DNA of 64,000 bases. It comes from Hathewaya proteolytica DSM 3090. Its GTDB lineage: Bacteria; Bacillota; Clostridia; Clostridiales; Clostridiaceae. The position numbers and the translations under genes were made by a program. Location: NCBI RefSeq assembly GCF_900142225.1, contig NZ_FRAD01000009.1:65166-129165 (forward strand), given 5' to 3'. The notes beneath the pieces are model-generated. The model had not been told where the DNA came from and did no database searches. It saw nothing but the letters and a program-made list of their open reading frames with translations. Below, piece by piece: positions 44,727 through 53,871 of the stretch. Each line of letters begins with the position of its first letter. The stretch's first letter is position 1.

Positions 44727-45521
44727 ATGGCTAGTAAAGATTGGAAAAGCATACTGATGCCCTACGAGCAAGCAGTAGATGAACTTAAAATAAAGTTTAA
44801 GAGTATTAGAAAAGAATTTCAAAAATCTAATCAGTATTCACCTATAGAATTTGTTACTGGTAGAGTAAAAGATATATCAAGTATTTTGGAAAAGGCCAAT
44901 AATTTTGAAATGCCCATAGATAGAATTACCTACGAAATGGAGGATATAGCAGGCATAAGAGTTATGTGCCAATTTGTAGATGATATAGAGAGAGTTGTGG
45001 ATATTATCCGTGAAAGAAAGGATATGCAGATAATATACGAAAAAGATTACATAAAGAATGTGAAAAATAGTGGATATAGGAGTTATCATATAATTATAAA
45101 ATACCCCATATACATGGCTGAGGGGAAAAAGGAAATTCTAGCGGAGATTCAAATTAGGACTCTTGCCATGAATTTCTGGGCTACTGTAGAGCATTCCTTA
45201 AATTATAAATACAAGCACGCAATTCCTGAAGGCGTGAAGGAAAAACTTAAAGCAGCAGCAGATGCGGCTTTTAAGCTAGACACTGAGATGATGGAGATAA
45301 AAGAAGAGATAAAGGACGCACAGAGACTTTTTGAAGTTAAATCCGATTTAATTTCTGACATCATGGACAACATTAGTGAACTAGGATACTTGGGGAAGCA
45401 TACTGAGGTTCTGAGGTACCGAGAACAACTGAGCACACTGTTAAATGAAGGCGATATTTTTCAGCTCACAGAACTACTTAACACTACGAAAAAATTAATT
45501 CAAATTTATAAGCTACAATAA
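44727..45521 (+). CDS. Small alarmone (p)ppGpp synthetase
   Basis: A 264-residue stand-alone RelA/SpoT-type synthetase of the RelQ/YjbM (SAS1) kind that makes (p)ppGpp from GTP/GDP and ATP. Motifs are RVKDISSILEKANN, MEDIAGIRVMCQFVDDIERV, NSGYRSYHIIIKYPI and EIQIRTLAMNFWATVEHSLN, containing the substrate-binding Arg, Tyr and Glu residues. There is no HD hydrolase domain and no TGS/ACT region. The C-terminal helices (about 170-264) are longer than in RelQ. GAGGAGG precedes the ATG. Ends before a shared terminator. Confidence 0.92.
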   Translation: MASKDWKSILMPYEQAVDELKIKFKSIRKEFQKSNQYSPIEFVTGRVKDISSILEKANNFEMPIDRITYEMEDIAGIRVMCQFVDDIERVVDIIRERKDMQIIYEKDYIKNVKNSGYRSYHIIIKYPIYMAEGKKEILAEIQIRTLAMNFWATVEHSLNYKYKHAIPEGVKEKLKAAADAAFKLDTEMMEIKEEIKDAQRLFEVKSDLISDIMDNISELGYLGKHTEVLRYREQLSTLLNEGDIFQLTELLNTTKKLIQIYKLQ

Positions 45522-45534
45522 ACAGTAATTTTAA

Positions 45535-45584
45535 GCCGTACATACCTAAAAGATTTAAACTAAAGGTATATACGGCCTTTTTTC
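45535..45584. terminator. Bidirectional terminator between the alarmone synthetase gene and leuS
   Basis: GCCGTACATACCT (45535-45547) pairs with AGGTATATACGGC (45564-45576) with one mismatch, followed by a T run. Confidence 0.78.
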
Positions 45585-45602
45585 ATGACGTTAAATTGTG
45601 AC

Positions 45603-48041
45603 TTAGTTTGCCACTATGTTTACCAAACGTCCTTTAATTACAATAACCTTTCGAACTGTTTTGCCCTCTAATGCCTCAGCTATAGCTGGTGTAGCCAGAC
45701 AAGCTGCCTTTATGCTTTCTTCATCAGAGTCAGAAGCAACATTTATTCTTGCCTTTATTTTGCCGTTAATTTGGATTGCTATTTCTATTTCATCCTTTAC
45801 AAGGGCCTTAGGATCAAATTCAGGCCATTTTTCATTAAAAACAGAATAGTCCATTCCAAGAATCTCCCAGCGTTCTTCTGAAAAATGTGGCGCAAATGGA
45901 GCTAGGAGTCTTATGTAATCGGCTAACACTTCTTTTAGGAAGGTAAAGTTTTTAGTGCTTTCTTTTGCGTACTTGGAAAGAGCGTTCATAAATTCCATAA
46001 GTCTAGCTATGGAGGTGTTGAACTGGAATATTTCTGTATCATCAGTTATAGACTTTATGGAATTATGTCTCCAGAAATTAAGTTCTTTTTCAGCATCGTC
46101 CATGGTATCTTTATTATTTTTATGCTCTTTTATTTCTTCAGCAAGTGAATCAAGGGTTCTTTCTACTCTATCTATGAATTTTCCCATAGATTTTATGCCA
46201 TCGTCGCTCCAAGCTCCACCTTCTGTATAACCAAAACCAAACATAAGGTACATTCTAAATACATCAGCACCGTACTCTTTAATGTAATCATCTGGTGAAA
46301 TGGTATTTCCCTTTGATTTGCTCATTTTTAGTCCGTCTGGTCCAAGAATAAGCCCTTGGTGTGTAAGTGAAATAAACGGTTCATCAAATTTAAGATAACC
46401 CATGTCTCTAAGAGCTTTTGTGATGAATCTTGCATATAGAAGATGCATACATGCATGTTCTGGTCCACCAACATATTTATCTACAGGTAGAAGTTCATTT
46501 ATGATTTCAGGGTCAAAGGCCTTTTCACTGTTTTTGTTGTCAGCATATCTAAGATAATACCATGAGGAACAGACAAAAGTATCGAGAGTATCCACGTCTC
46601 TCAAAGCATCAGCACCACAACATGGACAAGTAGTATGAATAAATTCGTCACATTTTGCAAGAGGTGATTTTCCATCAGGTGTAAATTCCACGTTGTAAGG
46701 AAGTTTTACAGGAAGTTGATCCTCTGGTACAGGTACTATGCCACATTTATCGCAGTAGACAACGGGTATTGGAGCACCCCAATATCTTTGTCTTGAAACA
46801 AGCCAATCTCTCAATCTATAATTAACTTTTCTATTACCAGCTTTAAGCTCTATAAGTTTATCTGTAATGGATGACTTTGCTTTTTCCGACTCCATACCAT
46901 CAAATTCACCACTGTTTACAAGAGTTCCACTTTCAGTGTAAGGTAGAGCTTCTCCACCTTCTACAACTCTGTTAATTGGAAGGTTGTATTTTGTAGCAAA
47001 GGCAAAATCTCTTTCATCATGGGCAGGAACAGCCATAACTGCACCAGTTCCATAAGTGTTTAGTACATAATCACCAACCCATACAGGTACTTTTTTATTG
47101 TTTATAGGATTTATAGCATAAGAACCTGTAAATATGCCTGTCTTTTCCCTTGTAATAGATTGTCTTTCTATTTCAGATTGTTTTTTAGCTGATTCTCTAT
47201 ATTCTTCTACAGCCGATTTATTTTCAGCAACAGTTATTTTATCTACTAGTTCGTTTTCAGGAGCAAGTACTACATAAGAAACACCGAACAGAGTGTCTGG
47301 CCTTGTTGTAAATACATTGAATTTGATGTCAGAATTATCTATGCTAAATGTAACTTCAGTGCCTGTAGATTTTCCAATCCAATGTTTTTGCATAGCTTTT
47401 GTCTTTTCAGGCCAGTCAAGGTCATCAAGCTTTTCAAGTAATTCATCAGCATAGTCTGTTATTTTCAAGAACCATTGAGTAAGATTTTTCTTTGTAACTG
47501 CAGTAGAACATCTTTCGCATATTCCATCTATAACTTGTTCGTTGGCAAGGACTGTATTACATGATGGACACCAGTTGACAGGTGCATTTTTTCTATAGGC
47601 AAGCCCTTTTTTGTATAGTTCAAGGAACAGCCATTGTGTCCATTTATAATAATCTTCATTGCAAGTTACAACTTCGTTTTCCCAATTAAACATAGCACCT
47701 ATGGATTTAAGTTGTTCCTCCATTTTTGCGATGTTTTTGAATGTAGAATCTTTTGGATGAATACCTGTTTTTATAGCATAGTTTTCAGCAGGAAGTCCAA
47801 AAGCATCAAATCCCATAGGCTGAAATACATTATAACCCCTCATTTTTTTAAATCTTGCCCAAGAATCTACGGGTCCATAGTTAAACCAGTGTCCAGCATG
47901 TAGCTGGCTACCAGATGGGTAAGAGAACATCTCTAAAGTGTAAAGTTTTTTGCCAGGCTTTGAAGAATCAAATTTGTAAAGCTGAGTTTCTTCCCATTTT
48001 TTCTGCCATTTTGCATCAATTTTTGTACTATAATTACTCAT
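45603..48041 (-). CDS. leuS: Leucine--tRNA ligase
   Basis: Class I synthetase of 812 residues. HIGH-type motif PSGSQLHAGHW (about residues 42-52), zinc-type cysteines CPSCNTVL and CERC, the CP1 editing domain with TTRPDTLFGVSYVVLAPE, and KMSKSKGN are intact. The C-terminal domain ends in a KARINVASDSDEE region. Transcription starts from a near-perfect promoter (48392-48420) and passes through a T-box leader that senses uncharged leucine tRNA. Confidence 0.97.
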   Translation of the reverse strand: MSNYSTKIDAKWQKKWEETQLYKFDSSKPGKKLYTLEMFSYPSGSQLHAGHWFNYGPVDSWARFKKMRGYNVFQPMGFDAFGLPAENYAIKTGIHPKDSTFKNIAKMEEQLKSIGAMFNWENEVVTCNEDYYKWTQWLFLELYKKGLAYRKNAPVNWCPSCNTVLANEQVIDGICERCSTAVTKKNLTQWFLKITDYADELLEKLDDLDWPEKTKAMQKHWIGKSTGTEVTFSIDNSDIKFNVFTTRPDTLFGVSYVVLAPENELVDKITVAENKSAVEEYRESAKKQSEIERQSITREKTGIFTGSYAINPINNKKVPVWVGDYVLNTYGTGAVMAVPAHDERDFAFATKYNLPINRVVEGGEALPYTESGTLVNSGEFDGMESEKAKSSITDKLIELKAGNRKVNYRLRDWLVSRQRYWGAPIPVVYCDKCGIVPVPEDQLPVKLPYNVEFTPDGKSPLAKCDEFIHTTCPCCGADALRDVDTLDTFVCSSWYYLRYADNKNSEKAFDPEIINELLPVDKYVGGPEHACMHLLYARFITKALRDMGYLKFDEPFISLTHQGLILGPDGLKMSKSKGNTISPDDYIKEYGADVFRMYLMFGFGYTEGGAWSDDGIKSMGKFIDRVERTLDSLAEEIKEHKNNKDTMDDAEKELNFWRHNSIKSITDDTEIFQFNTSIARLMEFMNALSKYAKESTKNFTFLKEVLADYIRLLAPFAPHFSEERWEILGMDYSVFNEKWPEFDPKALVKDEIEIAIQINGKIKARINVASDSDEESIKAACLATPAIAEALEGKTVRKVIVIKGRLVNIVAN

Positions 48042-48134
48042 GTTTTTTACCTCCGTGTATATTTTTCAGCGAAATCATAAACAAAAATCTAATCTTTAGG
48101 TGGAGTTTTAAATACATTAAATCAAGTTTTGAAT

Positions 48135-48386
48135 AAAAAAATAAAACCTCCATCTCAAAAAAAAGAGACGAAGGTTATGTTTCGCGGTACCACTCTAATT
48201 GGATATAAATATCCCACTTAATTCTTTAACGGTGAAAACCGTATCTATTTTTGCATAGATAAGCTCCCAGGCAAGTTCGTATATTACTGTACTGTTTTAC
48301 ACCATACAACAGCTCTCTTAAACATTTACTATACTACTACTCCTGTTCATAACATTTTTATATTCGTTTTATTAATTCGCTATAAT
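48135..48386 (-). promoter_or_regulatory. T-box leader of leuS (leucine specifier CUU)
   Basis: On the minus strand, stem I includes the AGGAGTAGTA and AAGAGAGC conserved blocks. The specifier loop reads GAA-CTT-G, placing a CUU leucine codon at 48275-48273. The T-box AGAGTGGTACCGCG lies at 48196-48183, with UGGU matching an A discriminator base. The terminator/antiterminator region is at about 48175-48135 (AACCTTCGTCTC, T-rich loop, GAGATGGAGGTT, T run). Uncharged tRNA-Leu should permit readthrough into leuS. Confidence 0.93.
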
Positions 48387-48391
48387 ATCAT

Positions 48392-48420
48392 ATTATAGTT
48401 TAAACAAAAATCACTGTCAA
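48392..48420 (-). promoter_or_regulatory. Consensus sigma-A promoter of leuS
   Basis: TTGACA (48420-48415), 17-base spacer, TATAAT (48397-48392): perfect consensus, directly upstream of the T-box leader. Confidence 0.88.
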
Positions 48421-48626
48421 TACATTCTGTGAAGTTTGAATGAAGATAAGTAAATATGTATGGATTATTAACATATAACTGTGAAAAAAGAAGATATAGA
48501 TTATAGTCTAGTGTTTCACAAATAACACGAATTAAATTATGATTTTTGTAATAATTATTCGTAAAAAAGAACATAAAGGTAAATATGAACAATTTTTTAA
48601 TATTCTTTTCGTAAGTTTTTAAATTC
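48421..48626. other. Intergenic DNA without recognised features
   Basis: Very AT-rich stretch between the divergent leuS and gltS promoters. The gene-free interval 48042-48753 otherwise holds the leuS leader and promoter and the gltS promoter and dyad. I see no gene or RNA in this part. Confidence 0.6.
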
Positions 48627-48655
48627 AATTGATTTATGTTAAAAAATTTGGTACA
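48627..48655 (+). promoter_or_regulatory. Sigma-A promoter of gltS
   Basis: TTGATT (48627-48632), 17-base spacer, TACAAT (48650-48655), about 100 bases before the gltS ATG. Confidence 0.55.
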
Positions 48656-48681
48656 ATATAAATTGGGTGAGTTAATATTTG

Positions 48682-48714
48682 TAAAATAATATCGTGATTA
48701 ACGAGATTATTTTA
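48682..48714 (+). promoter_or_regulatory. Long dyad in the gltS leader
   Basis: TAAAATAAT-A-TCGT, loop GATTA, ACGA-G-ATTATTTTA: 13 paired bases with one A/G mismatch. It lies downstream of the predicted start of transcription and upstream of an alternative TATAAT (48720-48725), so it could be an operator or an mRNA hairpin. Confidence 0.6.
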
Positions 48715-48753
48715 AGTAGTATAATAATTTAAAATTTAGAATGGAGGATTTTT

Positions 48754-49950
48754 ATGGATATCAAATTATCTATGATTCAAACACTAGCATTGGCAATTGT
48801 ATGTTACTATTTAGGTCTCTTCACAAAGAGAAAAATCTCAATACTAGATAAGTTCTGCATACCTTCACCTGTAATTGGAGGGCTTATCTTTGCTATAATC
48901 AATTTCGCACTTAGACAGTTTAACATCGTTATCATTAGTCTAGATGTAACATTACAAGATCCATTTATGCTTGTGTTCTTTACTACCATTGGACTTGGCG
49001 CTAGTTTAAGTATTCTTAAAAAAGGTGGGAAAGCAGTTTTACTCTTTTCTTTATGTGCTGTTGGCCTAGTTGTTTTACAAGATATAGTAGGAATTTCATT
49101 GGCAAAATTAATCGGAGCAAATCCTTTAATGGGATTAATAGCAGGGTCTGTAACAATGACTGGTGGACACGCAACCGGAGCTACTTGGGGTAAATTGTTT
49201 GAAGCAAATTACGGCTTTGTAGGTGCTTCTGCCACAGCAGTAGCTGCAGCTACCTTTGGATTAATTGGTGGAAGTATTATTGGAGGGCCTATTGCTAGAA
49301 AACTTATACAAAAAAATAATTTAAAGACCAACTCAGAAGAGTTTAAAGAAGTAGATGTAAATGAGGGTCACCATAGAGATAAAATAAACTATAAGTCTAT
49401 ATTTGATACTATGAGTGTTATATTTATATGTATGGGACTTGGTTCTGTTCTTCAAATAGTAGTATCTAAATTAGGCATTGTTCTTCCATCATATATCTAT
49501 CCTATGCTTGTTGCCAGTGTAGTAGTAAATATAGGAGAGGGAACAAAGAAGTATAAGATAAATGAAAAGTGCGTTGATTTGCTTGGCAACATAGGATTGA
49601 ATGTATTCTTATCCATGGCCCTTATGAATTTAAAGCTATGGGAATTGAAGGATACAGCAGGACCACTTATGATAATATTGATAGGACAGACTTTACTTAT
49701 GGCTATGTTTAGTTACTTTGTCACATTTAGAGTTATGGGAAAAGACTATGATGCAGCAGTTATATCAGCAGGACACTGTGGATTTGGTATGGGAGCTACA
49801 CCAAATGGCATGGCAAACATGGATGCCATAACTACTAAATATGGACCGTCTCCTAAAGCCTTTTTCGTACTGCCTGTTGTAGGTGCTTTCCTGGTGGATT
49901 TCCTTAATTCAACCATAATAGGTGTCTTAGCAAATATACTTACAAAATAA
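48754..49950 (+). CDS. gltS: Sodium/glutamate symporter
   Basis: A 398-residue Na+/glutamate symporter of the GltS family with about 10-12 membrane helices. GltS hallmarks are FCIPSPVIGGLIFA, TTIGLGASL, the glycine-rich TMTGGHATGATWGKLF re-entrant loop, and in the second half GHCGFGMGATPNGMANM. GGAGG precedes the ATG. A promoter and a strong dyad lie upstream, and a terminator follows. It imports glutamate in known members. Confidence 0.95.
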   Translation: MDIKLSMIQTLALAIVCYYLGLFTKRKISILDKFCIPSPVIGGLIFAIINFALRQFNIVIISLDVTLQDPFMLVFFTTIGLGASLSILKKGGKAVLLFSLCAVGLVVLQDIVGISLAKLIGANPLMGLIAGSVTMTGGHATGATWGKLFEANYGFVGASATAVAAATFGLIGGSIIGGPIARKLIQKNNLKTNSEEFKEVDVNEGHHRDKINYKSIFDTMSVIFICMGLGSVLQIVVSKLGIVLPSYIYPMLVASVVVNIGEGTKKYKINEKCVDLLGNIGLNVFLSMALMNLKLWELKDTAGPLMIILIGQTLLMAMFSYFVTFRVMGKDYDAAVISAGHCGFGMGATPNGMANMDAITTKYGPSPKAFFVLPVVGAFLVDFLNSTIIGVLANILTK

Positions 49951-49973
49951 GTTTTTAGTTACATATGAATTAA

Positions 49974-50018
49974 AAAAAGAAGTGTTTTCACCAGAAAAAT
50001 GGTGTAGCACTTCTTTTT
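49974..50018. terminator. Bidirectional terminator after gltS
   Basis: AAAAGAAGTG pairs with CACTTCTTTT, with an inner CACC/GGTG stem. It sits at the convergent ends of gltS and the minus-strand membrane gene. Confidence 0.8.
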
Positions 50019-50023
50019 GCTAT

Positions 50024-50539
50024 TTACTTTATGTGTTTTAGAATGTGTTTATTACTATAATTTACAAACTGTGTTAGCAAGTAATCAAGAACAAAACACG
50101 CCACATCAAATACTAGAACAAAATAGTATATTGGTATGGTTGTAATATTTTTTACAAGTAAAGTTTGAACTAGATAAAAAATAAGTAAGCAGGTTGATGA
50201 AAAATATAGCAGTTTTAATATTACTTCAACCACAACAGAGGCCAACTTTTCGATAAAATACTTTATTATACCATAGATTCCAAATAGACATATATAGTAT
50301 ACTACAACCTGTTTATCTGGCACAAATAAAGCTCCAATTAGAGAGGTGCTAAAATATACTAGTATAGCTGTATACAAACCTGATGCTGTTAAGGCAAGTG
50401 GTATTATGGCAGCGGAGGCTAGGAGAAAAAACATGGTATTTATAGGTATTACACTGCTGAGATAAAGTATGATGACACTCAAGGCCGCAAATATAGCTCC
50501 TCGCGCTATATTGTTGGAAAGCAACTTTGATTTATTCAT
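50024..50539 (-). CDS. Small polytopic membrane protein, possible ECF-type S component
   Basis: A 171-residue protein with five or six hydrophobic helices and few charged loops. The size and the start ARGAIFAALSVIILYLSSVI resemble substrate-binding S components of ECF vitamin transporters, but no family motif is clear and no ECF ATPase gene is near. AGAGGTGAT precedes the ATG. It is the last gene of the minus-strand operon that starts with the CYTH gene at 52651. Function unknown. Confidence 0.72.
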   Translation of the reverse strand: MNKSKLLSNNIARGAIFAALSVIILYLSSVIPINTMFFLLASAAIIPLALTASGLYTAILVYFSTSLIGALFVPDKQVVVYYICLFGIYGIIKYFIEKLASVVVEVILKLLYFSSTCLLIFYLVQTLLVKNITTIPIYYFVLVFDVACFVLDYLLTQFVNYSNKHILKHIK

Positions 50540-50568
50540 TTATATCACCTCTTTTAAATGATACTAAA

Positions 50569-51222
50569 TTAACAACAGGAAATTAAATCTCCTCCTGCAC
50601 ACTCACAAATAGTGTCAAGACACCATAGTTTCGTACATAAATCACACATATCGTCGCTGTTATTTCGTGTGTGTCCGTAGTAATTTTGTCTGTATGTTTT
50701 GTTCTGTGTAGCTAGCTTATTGTAAGTGTTTTTGTATTCAACATTGGATGGATTCATATTGTAGGCTGTGGTTATATAAGAATTTGCGCTGTCGTACCAT
50801 CCTTTTTTTAAGTACAAAAGCCCCATAAGGTAATTCCATTCAGCATCTTTGAAGGGAAGAGAATTTAACTTCCTTTCAGCTGATGATAGGTTTCCGGAAT
50901 TTATATCATTTCTAATAGATTGGTATGACGTATCATTGCTATTAGTTTTATAATTATAATTTGATCTGGAACTGGCATCACTGTTTTCAGTATAACTATA
51001 GCTGCTTCCACCAGTAGAATAACTAGGACCAGAGTCTGCGTTTTTCATTAGATTTTGGTAAGCCTCATTTATTTCAGCCATTTTTTCTTCAGCCAAGTCT
51101 TTAAGGGGATTATCTCCATACTGATCTGGATGGTATTGTTTTGCTAATTTTTTATAAGCTGATTTTATTTCATCTTTGGATGCTCCTCTTTTAATCTCAA
51201 GAACTTCATAGGGATCTCTCAT
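50569..51222 (-). CDS. J-domain protein with TPR-like middle and Cys-rich tail
   Basis: Residues 1-65 are a DnaJ J-domain with YEVLEIKRGASKDEIKSAYK and the HPD motif at 31-33, so it should stimulate an Hsp70 such as DnaK. A Ser/Asn/Tyr-rich linker follows, then a TPR-like helical region (about 110-175). The C-terminus has about eight cysteines in 24 residues (CDLCTKLWCLDTICEC, then CC), suggesting a metal site. A GTG at 51231 is in frame, but AAAGGAG fits the ATG at 51222. It overlaps the upstream DUF5685 gene by 17 bases. Its client is unknown. Confidence 0.85.
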   Translation of the reverse strand: MRDPYEVLEIKRGASKDEIKSAYKKLAKQYHPDQYGDNPLKDLAEEKMAEINEAYQNLMKNADSGPSYSTGGSSYSYTENSDASSRSNYNYKTNSNDTSYQSIRNDINSGNLSSAERKLNSLPFKDAEWNYLMGLLYLKKGWYDSANSYITTAYNMNPSNVEYKNTYNKLATQNKTYRQNYYGHTRNNSDDMCDLCTKLWCLDTICECAGGDLISCC

Positions 51223-52081
51223 TGCTTTCACTCCTTTTAAAGATATTATCCATTTTTTCCATTAAGCCCAGTTCTATTATATTATATAATAGATCCTGAT
51301 TTTTTTTAATAGGTAGTTTCTTAAAACTGTTTAAGGAATTTACTGCACAACTACTAAGGGAAAAATCTATTCTTCCTTCTATGTCATGGACAAAATCCTC
51401 GTATTTACTATTATGTTTATTGAATATGACGTTGATGGCATTGAATTTGTTCTTTTCCATATCTGCTTTTAAATCATCATATGCATCTATGATATATATC
51501 CATTTCCCTATATTATAACCTAGAAAGTTTAAATTTGCTTGAATTTCTTTGCCAATATTGTAACAGCCCATAAGGTTTCCTGTAAGCATTGCAAAAGGTT
51601 CCGCTATAACATCTAGATTTAGATTATCATAGGGTGGGTTTTCCATCTTATTTAATTCCGTGAGTTTTTCACTTGTATATTGCTCTATAGAGTAGTCACT
51701 GTACTTTTTAAGATATGGTCGTAAGGATTTTGACAGTATAGTCTTAAAAATATTTTTGTCGTCCTTTCCATCGTCCAATAGTTTATAATATGTAAGCATT
51801 ACGTTACAATATGCCGCATAATCAATGGCAGAATTGCTTTCCACTATTATTTTTTTCTTTGATGGGTGGGCAGCACAACGTATGACTTTGTAGTTGGTCT
51901 TTTCCTCTGAAAGACTGTCTAAAAGCACAGCAAGGAAGGTCATATCGTAGTTCAATGTGAATCTTGGCAGATTGCCAAACTGCCTTTTTATGCTATGACA
52001 AAGTCCACAGTAATATGCTTTAAATTTTTCATAATCTTTAACTTTAAGCTCCATTTTGCATGGCATCACGTATCCAAACAT
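51206..52081 (-). CDS. DUF5685 protein
   Basis: A 291-residue cytoplasmic protein of the DUF5685 family. The N-terminus has likely metal ligands Cys8, Cys25, Cys28 and His29 (YYCGLCHSIKRQFG). The rest is alpha-helical, with LTYYKLLDDGKDD and IIDAYDDLKADMEKNKFNA recalling all-helical prenyltransferase-like or phosphohydrolase-like folds with Asp-rich segments. The enzymatic role is not established. AAAGGGG lies before the ATG, inside the end of the CYTH gene. Its start and stop both touch neighbouring genes. Confidence 0.82.
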   Translation of the reverse strand: MFGYVMPCKMELKVKDYEKFKAYYCGLCHSIKRQFGNLPRFTLNYDMTFLAVLLDSLSEEKTNYKVIRCAAHPSKKKIIVESNSAIDYAAYCNVMLTYYKLLDDGKDDKNIFKTILSKSLRPYLKKYSDYSIEQYTSEKLTELNKMENPPYDNLNLDVIAEPFAMLTGNLMGCYNIGKEIQANLNFLGYNIGKWIYIIDAYDDLKADMEKNKFNAINVIFNKHNSKYEDFVHDIEGRIDFSLSSCAVNSLNSFKKLPIKKNQDLLYNIIELGLMEKMDNIFKRSESNERSL

Positions 52082-52084
52082 ATA

Positions 52085-52651
52085 TTAAAGCCCCTTTAAA
52101 CCTGTATTTAACTTTATATTCTTTTCTTCTTCAAGAATGTCATATATGTTTTTTGAAGTTGTATCTTTCATAGTATATCCTAGAAGCTTAACAACTTCTT
52201 CAATTTCCCTTTCATACTCAGATTCAATTTCTATATAGGGAAAAGGGCAGAAAGATTTATCATTTATATCAATCTCAATAAGGGTGTTTTTATATTTATA
52301 GCTCTCTCTATATTTTTTTATGGAAGCACACAATTTAAGTCCTAAAGATTCAAAAATAGCTCTCCCCATGTCTGCATCTTGAATTATTGTTTCTTTTTCA
52401 TCCATTATTTTATATTTTTCGCTGTTTAAAAGTTTTTTCACTGTCATATAAACTTTTTTTTCTTCCTTAATTAAATCCTCTACCACTCTGATTCTAGAAT
52501 ATCCCTTCTTAGCTAGTAGCCTTCTATCTTCAAAGTCGTATATATTATTGATTTGATTTTCCATTTTTACTTTTTTAGCACCAATTTTTTGTGCTATACT
52601 TCGTATGTTTTCCACATCGATTTTTATAATTCTTGTCTCCATTTCTTTCAA
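52085..52651 (-). CDS. CYTH-domain protein (class IV adenylate cyclase-like)
   Basis: A 188-residue CYTH/triphosphate-tunnel protein. The N-terminal strand reads METRIIKIDVE, a variant of the ExExK signature. SRIRVVEDLIKEEKKVYMTVKK gives the conserved basic strands, and LIEIDINDKSFCPFPYIEIESE supplies the acidic ones. Family members act on triphosphates or tripolyphosphate, or are called class IV adenylate cyclases. A TTG at 52651 with GTGAG upstream or the ATG at 52642 may be the start. First gene of the operon 52651-50024. Confidence 0.83.
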   Translation of the reverse strand: MKEMETRIIKIDVENIRSIAQKIGAKKVKMENQINNIYDFEDRRLLAKKGYSRIRVVEDLIKEEKKVYMTVKKLLNSEKYKIMDEKETIIQDADMGRAIFESLGLKLCASIKKYRESYKYKNTLIEIDINDKSFCPFPYIEIESEYEREIEEVVKLLGYTMKDTTSKNIYDILEEEKNIKLNTGLKGL

Positions 52652-52768
52652 TGTATATCACTCACTTTACATTATGTTTTGAAATCATTTTTAGAATCCA
52701 ATATGGAGATTATACCATATATTAAATGACTATATCATTAAAATTGCATTAAAAAACCACAGCAGTTA

Positions 52769-52777
52769 TGATATAAT
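52769..52777 (+). promoter_or_regulatory. Extended -10 promoter before the NdpA-like gene
   Basis: TG-A-TATAAT lies about 45 bases before the ATG at 52821, with a TTAAAA -35 candidate 17 bases upstream. Confidence 0.45.
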
Positions 52778-52820
52778 AAAGGAAAAGTTAGTAGATGTTT
52801 GAAGAAAGGAACAGTGTTAG

Positions 52821-53855
52821 ATGGAATATATAAAGGAAATAAATATACATGAAGCAGTTATTCACATATTGGACCAAAATTCTGATAATCCCATATTAAA
52901 CGAATTTGCTTTGGATTTAACAGAGGAGACTTACGGTTTTTTGTATAAGCACATCCAAAGGCTTTTAAAGGATGAGGAACTTAAATATGCTAGATTTAAA
53001 GAGGGCAGGAACATTGTAAAGGAAACAAGTAGGGAATACTTGTCTGGCCACAACAATATTCTCGATGTATCCAAGGAATTAGCTAGGCAGATGTTTACTC
53101 TTATGAAATCTAAGGGTAATGTTCCTTCTTGTGATCTTATAATTGCGTCTATTTCTACAGAATTTGGACCTATGCTTGGTATCATGAAAATGGATTATGT
53201 AAAGAATTATATGCATACTGTGGAGTTTGTGGAGGATAAAGTGGGCATAGATATAATACCCCAAGTTACGGGACTTCCAGCTAGTTCTCAGAAAATACAA
53301 AAGTGTGCCTTCATAAAGCCAGTGCCAAACGAAAACGGTGTGGAACTCATGGTTTTAGATAAACAGAAAAATTCCAAGGACAGCGATGATTATGGAACAA
53401 ATTATTTTATGGACAATTATCTTGGTTGCGAAATCTTGGTGAACGAAAGAGATACCACAAAGGGATTTTTAGAAGCAGCGGAGCAATGGACAAGAGTAAA
53501 TCTTTGCGATAATGCAGACAAAGCTGAAAATGTAAGGAGAAAGGTAAAAGAAAAGCTAAGAGAAGAAGACAGTATAGATGTTCACGAGCTTTCAAAAGAA
53601 GTCTTTGAAAATGAGGATGCGGGAACTAGTTTTGTTAGCTATATAAAAGATTCTGGTGTCAGCGAGAAAATCGATGTGGACAAGGAATGGGTGGACAAGA
53701 AGTTAAAAAGAGTACGACTAAAGGTAGATGGGGACATAGATCTATATATAAAAGAAGAAGCATATAAGGATAGCAATAGATTTATCATAAAAAGAAATGG
53801 TGATGGAAGTATAGATATGATCATAAGACATGTGACAAACTATATTGAAAAGTAG
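52821..53855 (+). CDS. Nucleoid-associated protein (NdpA/YejK family)
   Basis: A 344-residue member of the NA37/NdpA family of nucleoid-associated proteins. It has the N-terminal INIHEAVIHILDQNSDNP pattern, DLIIASISTEFGPMLGIMKMDY in the centre and a long helical region with KVKEKLREEDSIDVHELSKE. Its DNA binding is assumed from the family. AAAGGA precedes the ATG. A terminator lies just downstream. Confidence 0.85.
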   Translation: MEYIKEINIHEAVIHILDQNSDNPILNEFALDLTEETYGFLYKHIQRLLKDEELKYARFKEGRNIVKETSREYLSGHNNILDVSKELARQMFTLMKSKGNVPSCDLIIASISTEFGPMLGIMKMDYVKNYMHTVEFVEDKVGIDIIPQVTGLPASSQKIQKCAFIKPVPNENGVELMVLDKQKNSKDSDDYGTNYFMDNYLGCEILVNERDTTKGFLEAAEQWTRVNLCDNADKAENVRRKVKEKLREEDSIDVHELSKEVFENEDAGTSFVSYIKDSGVSEKIDVDKEWVDKKLKRVRLKVDGDIDLYIKEEAYKDSNRFIIKRNGDGSIDMIIRHVTNYIEK

Positions 53856-53871
53856 GGGAAACATTTAGTGT

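Noticed and set aside
48380..48628. 82-codon minus-strand open frame upstream of leuS
   Set aside because: It lies in very AT-rich DNA between two promoters, runs through the leuS promoter, and has no ribosome site or recognisable domain.
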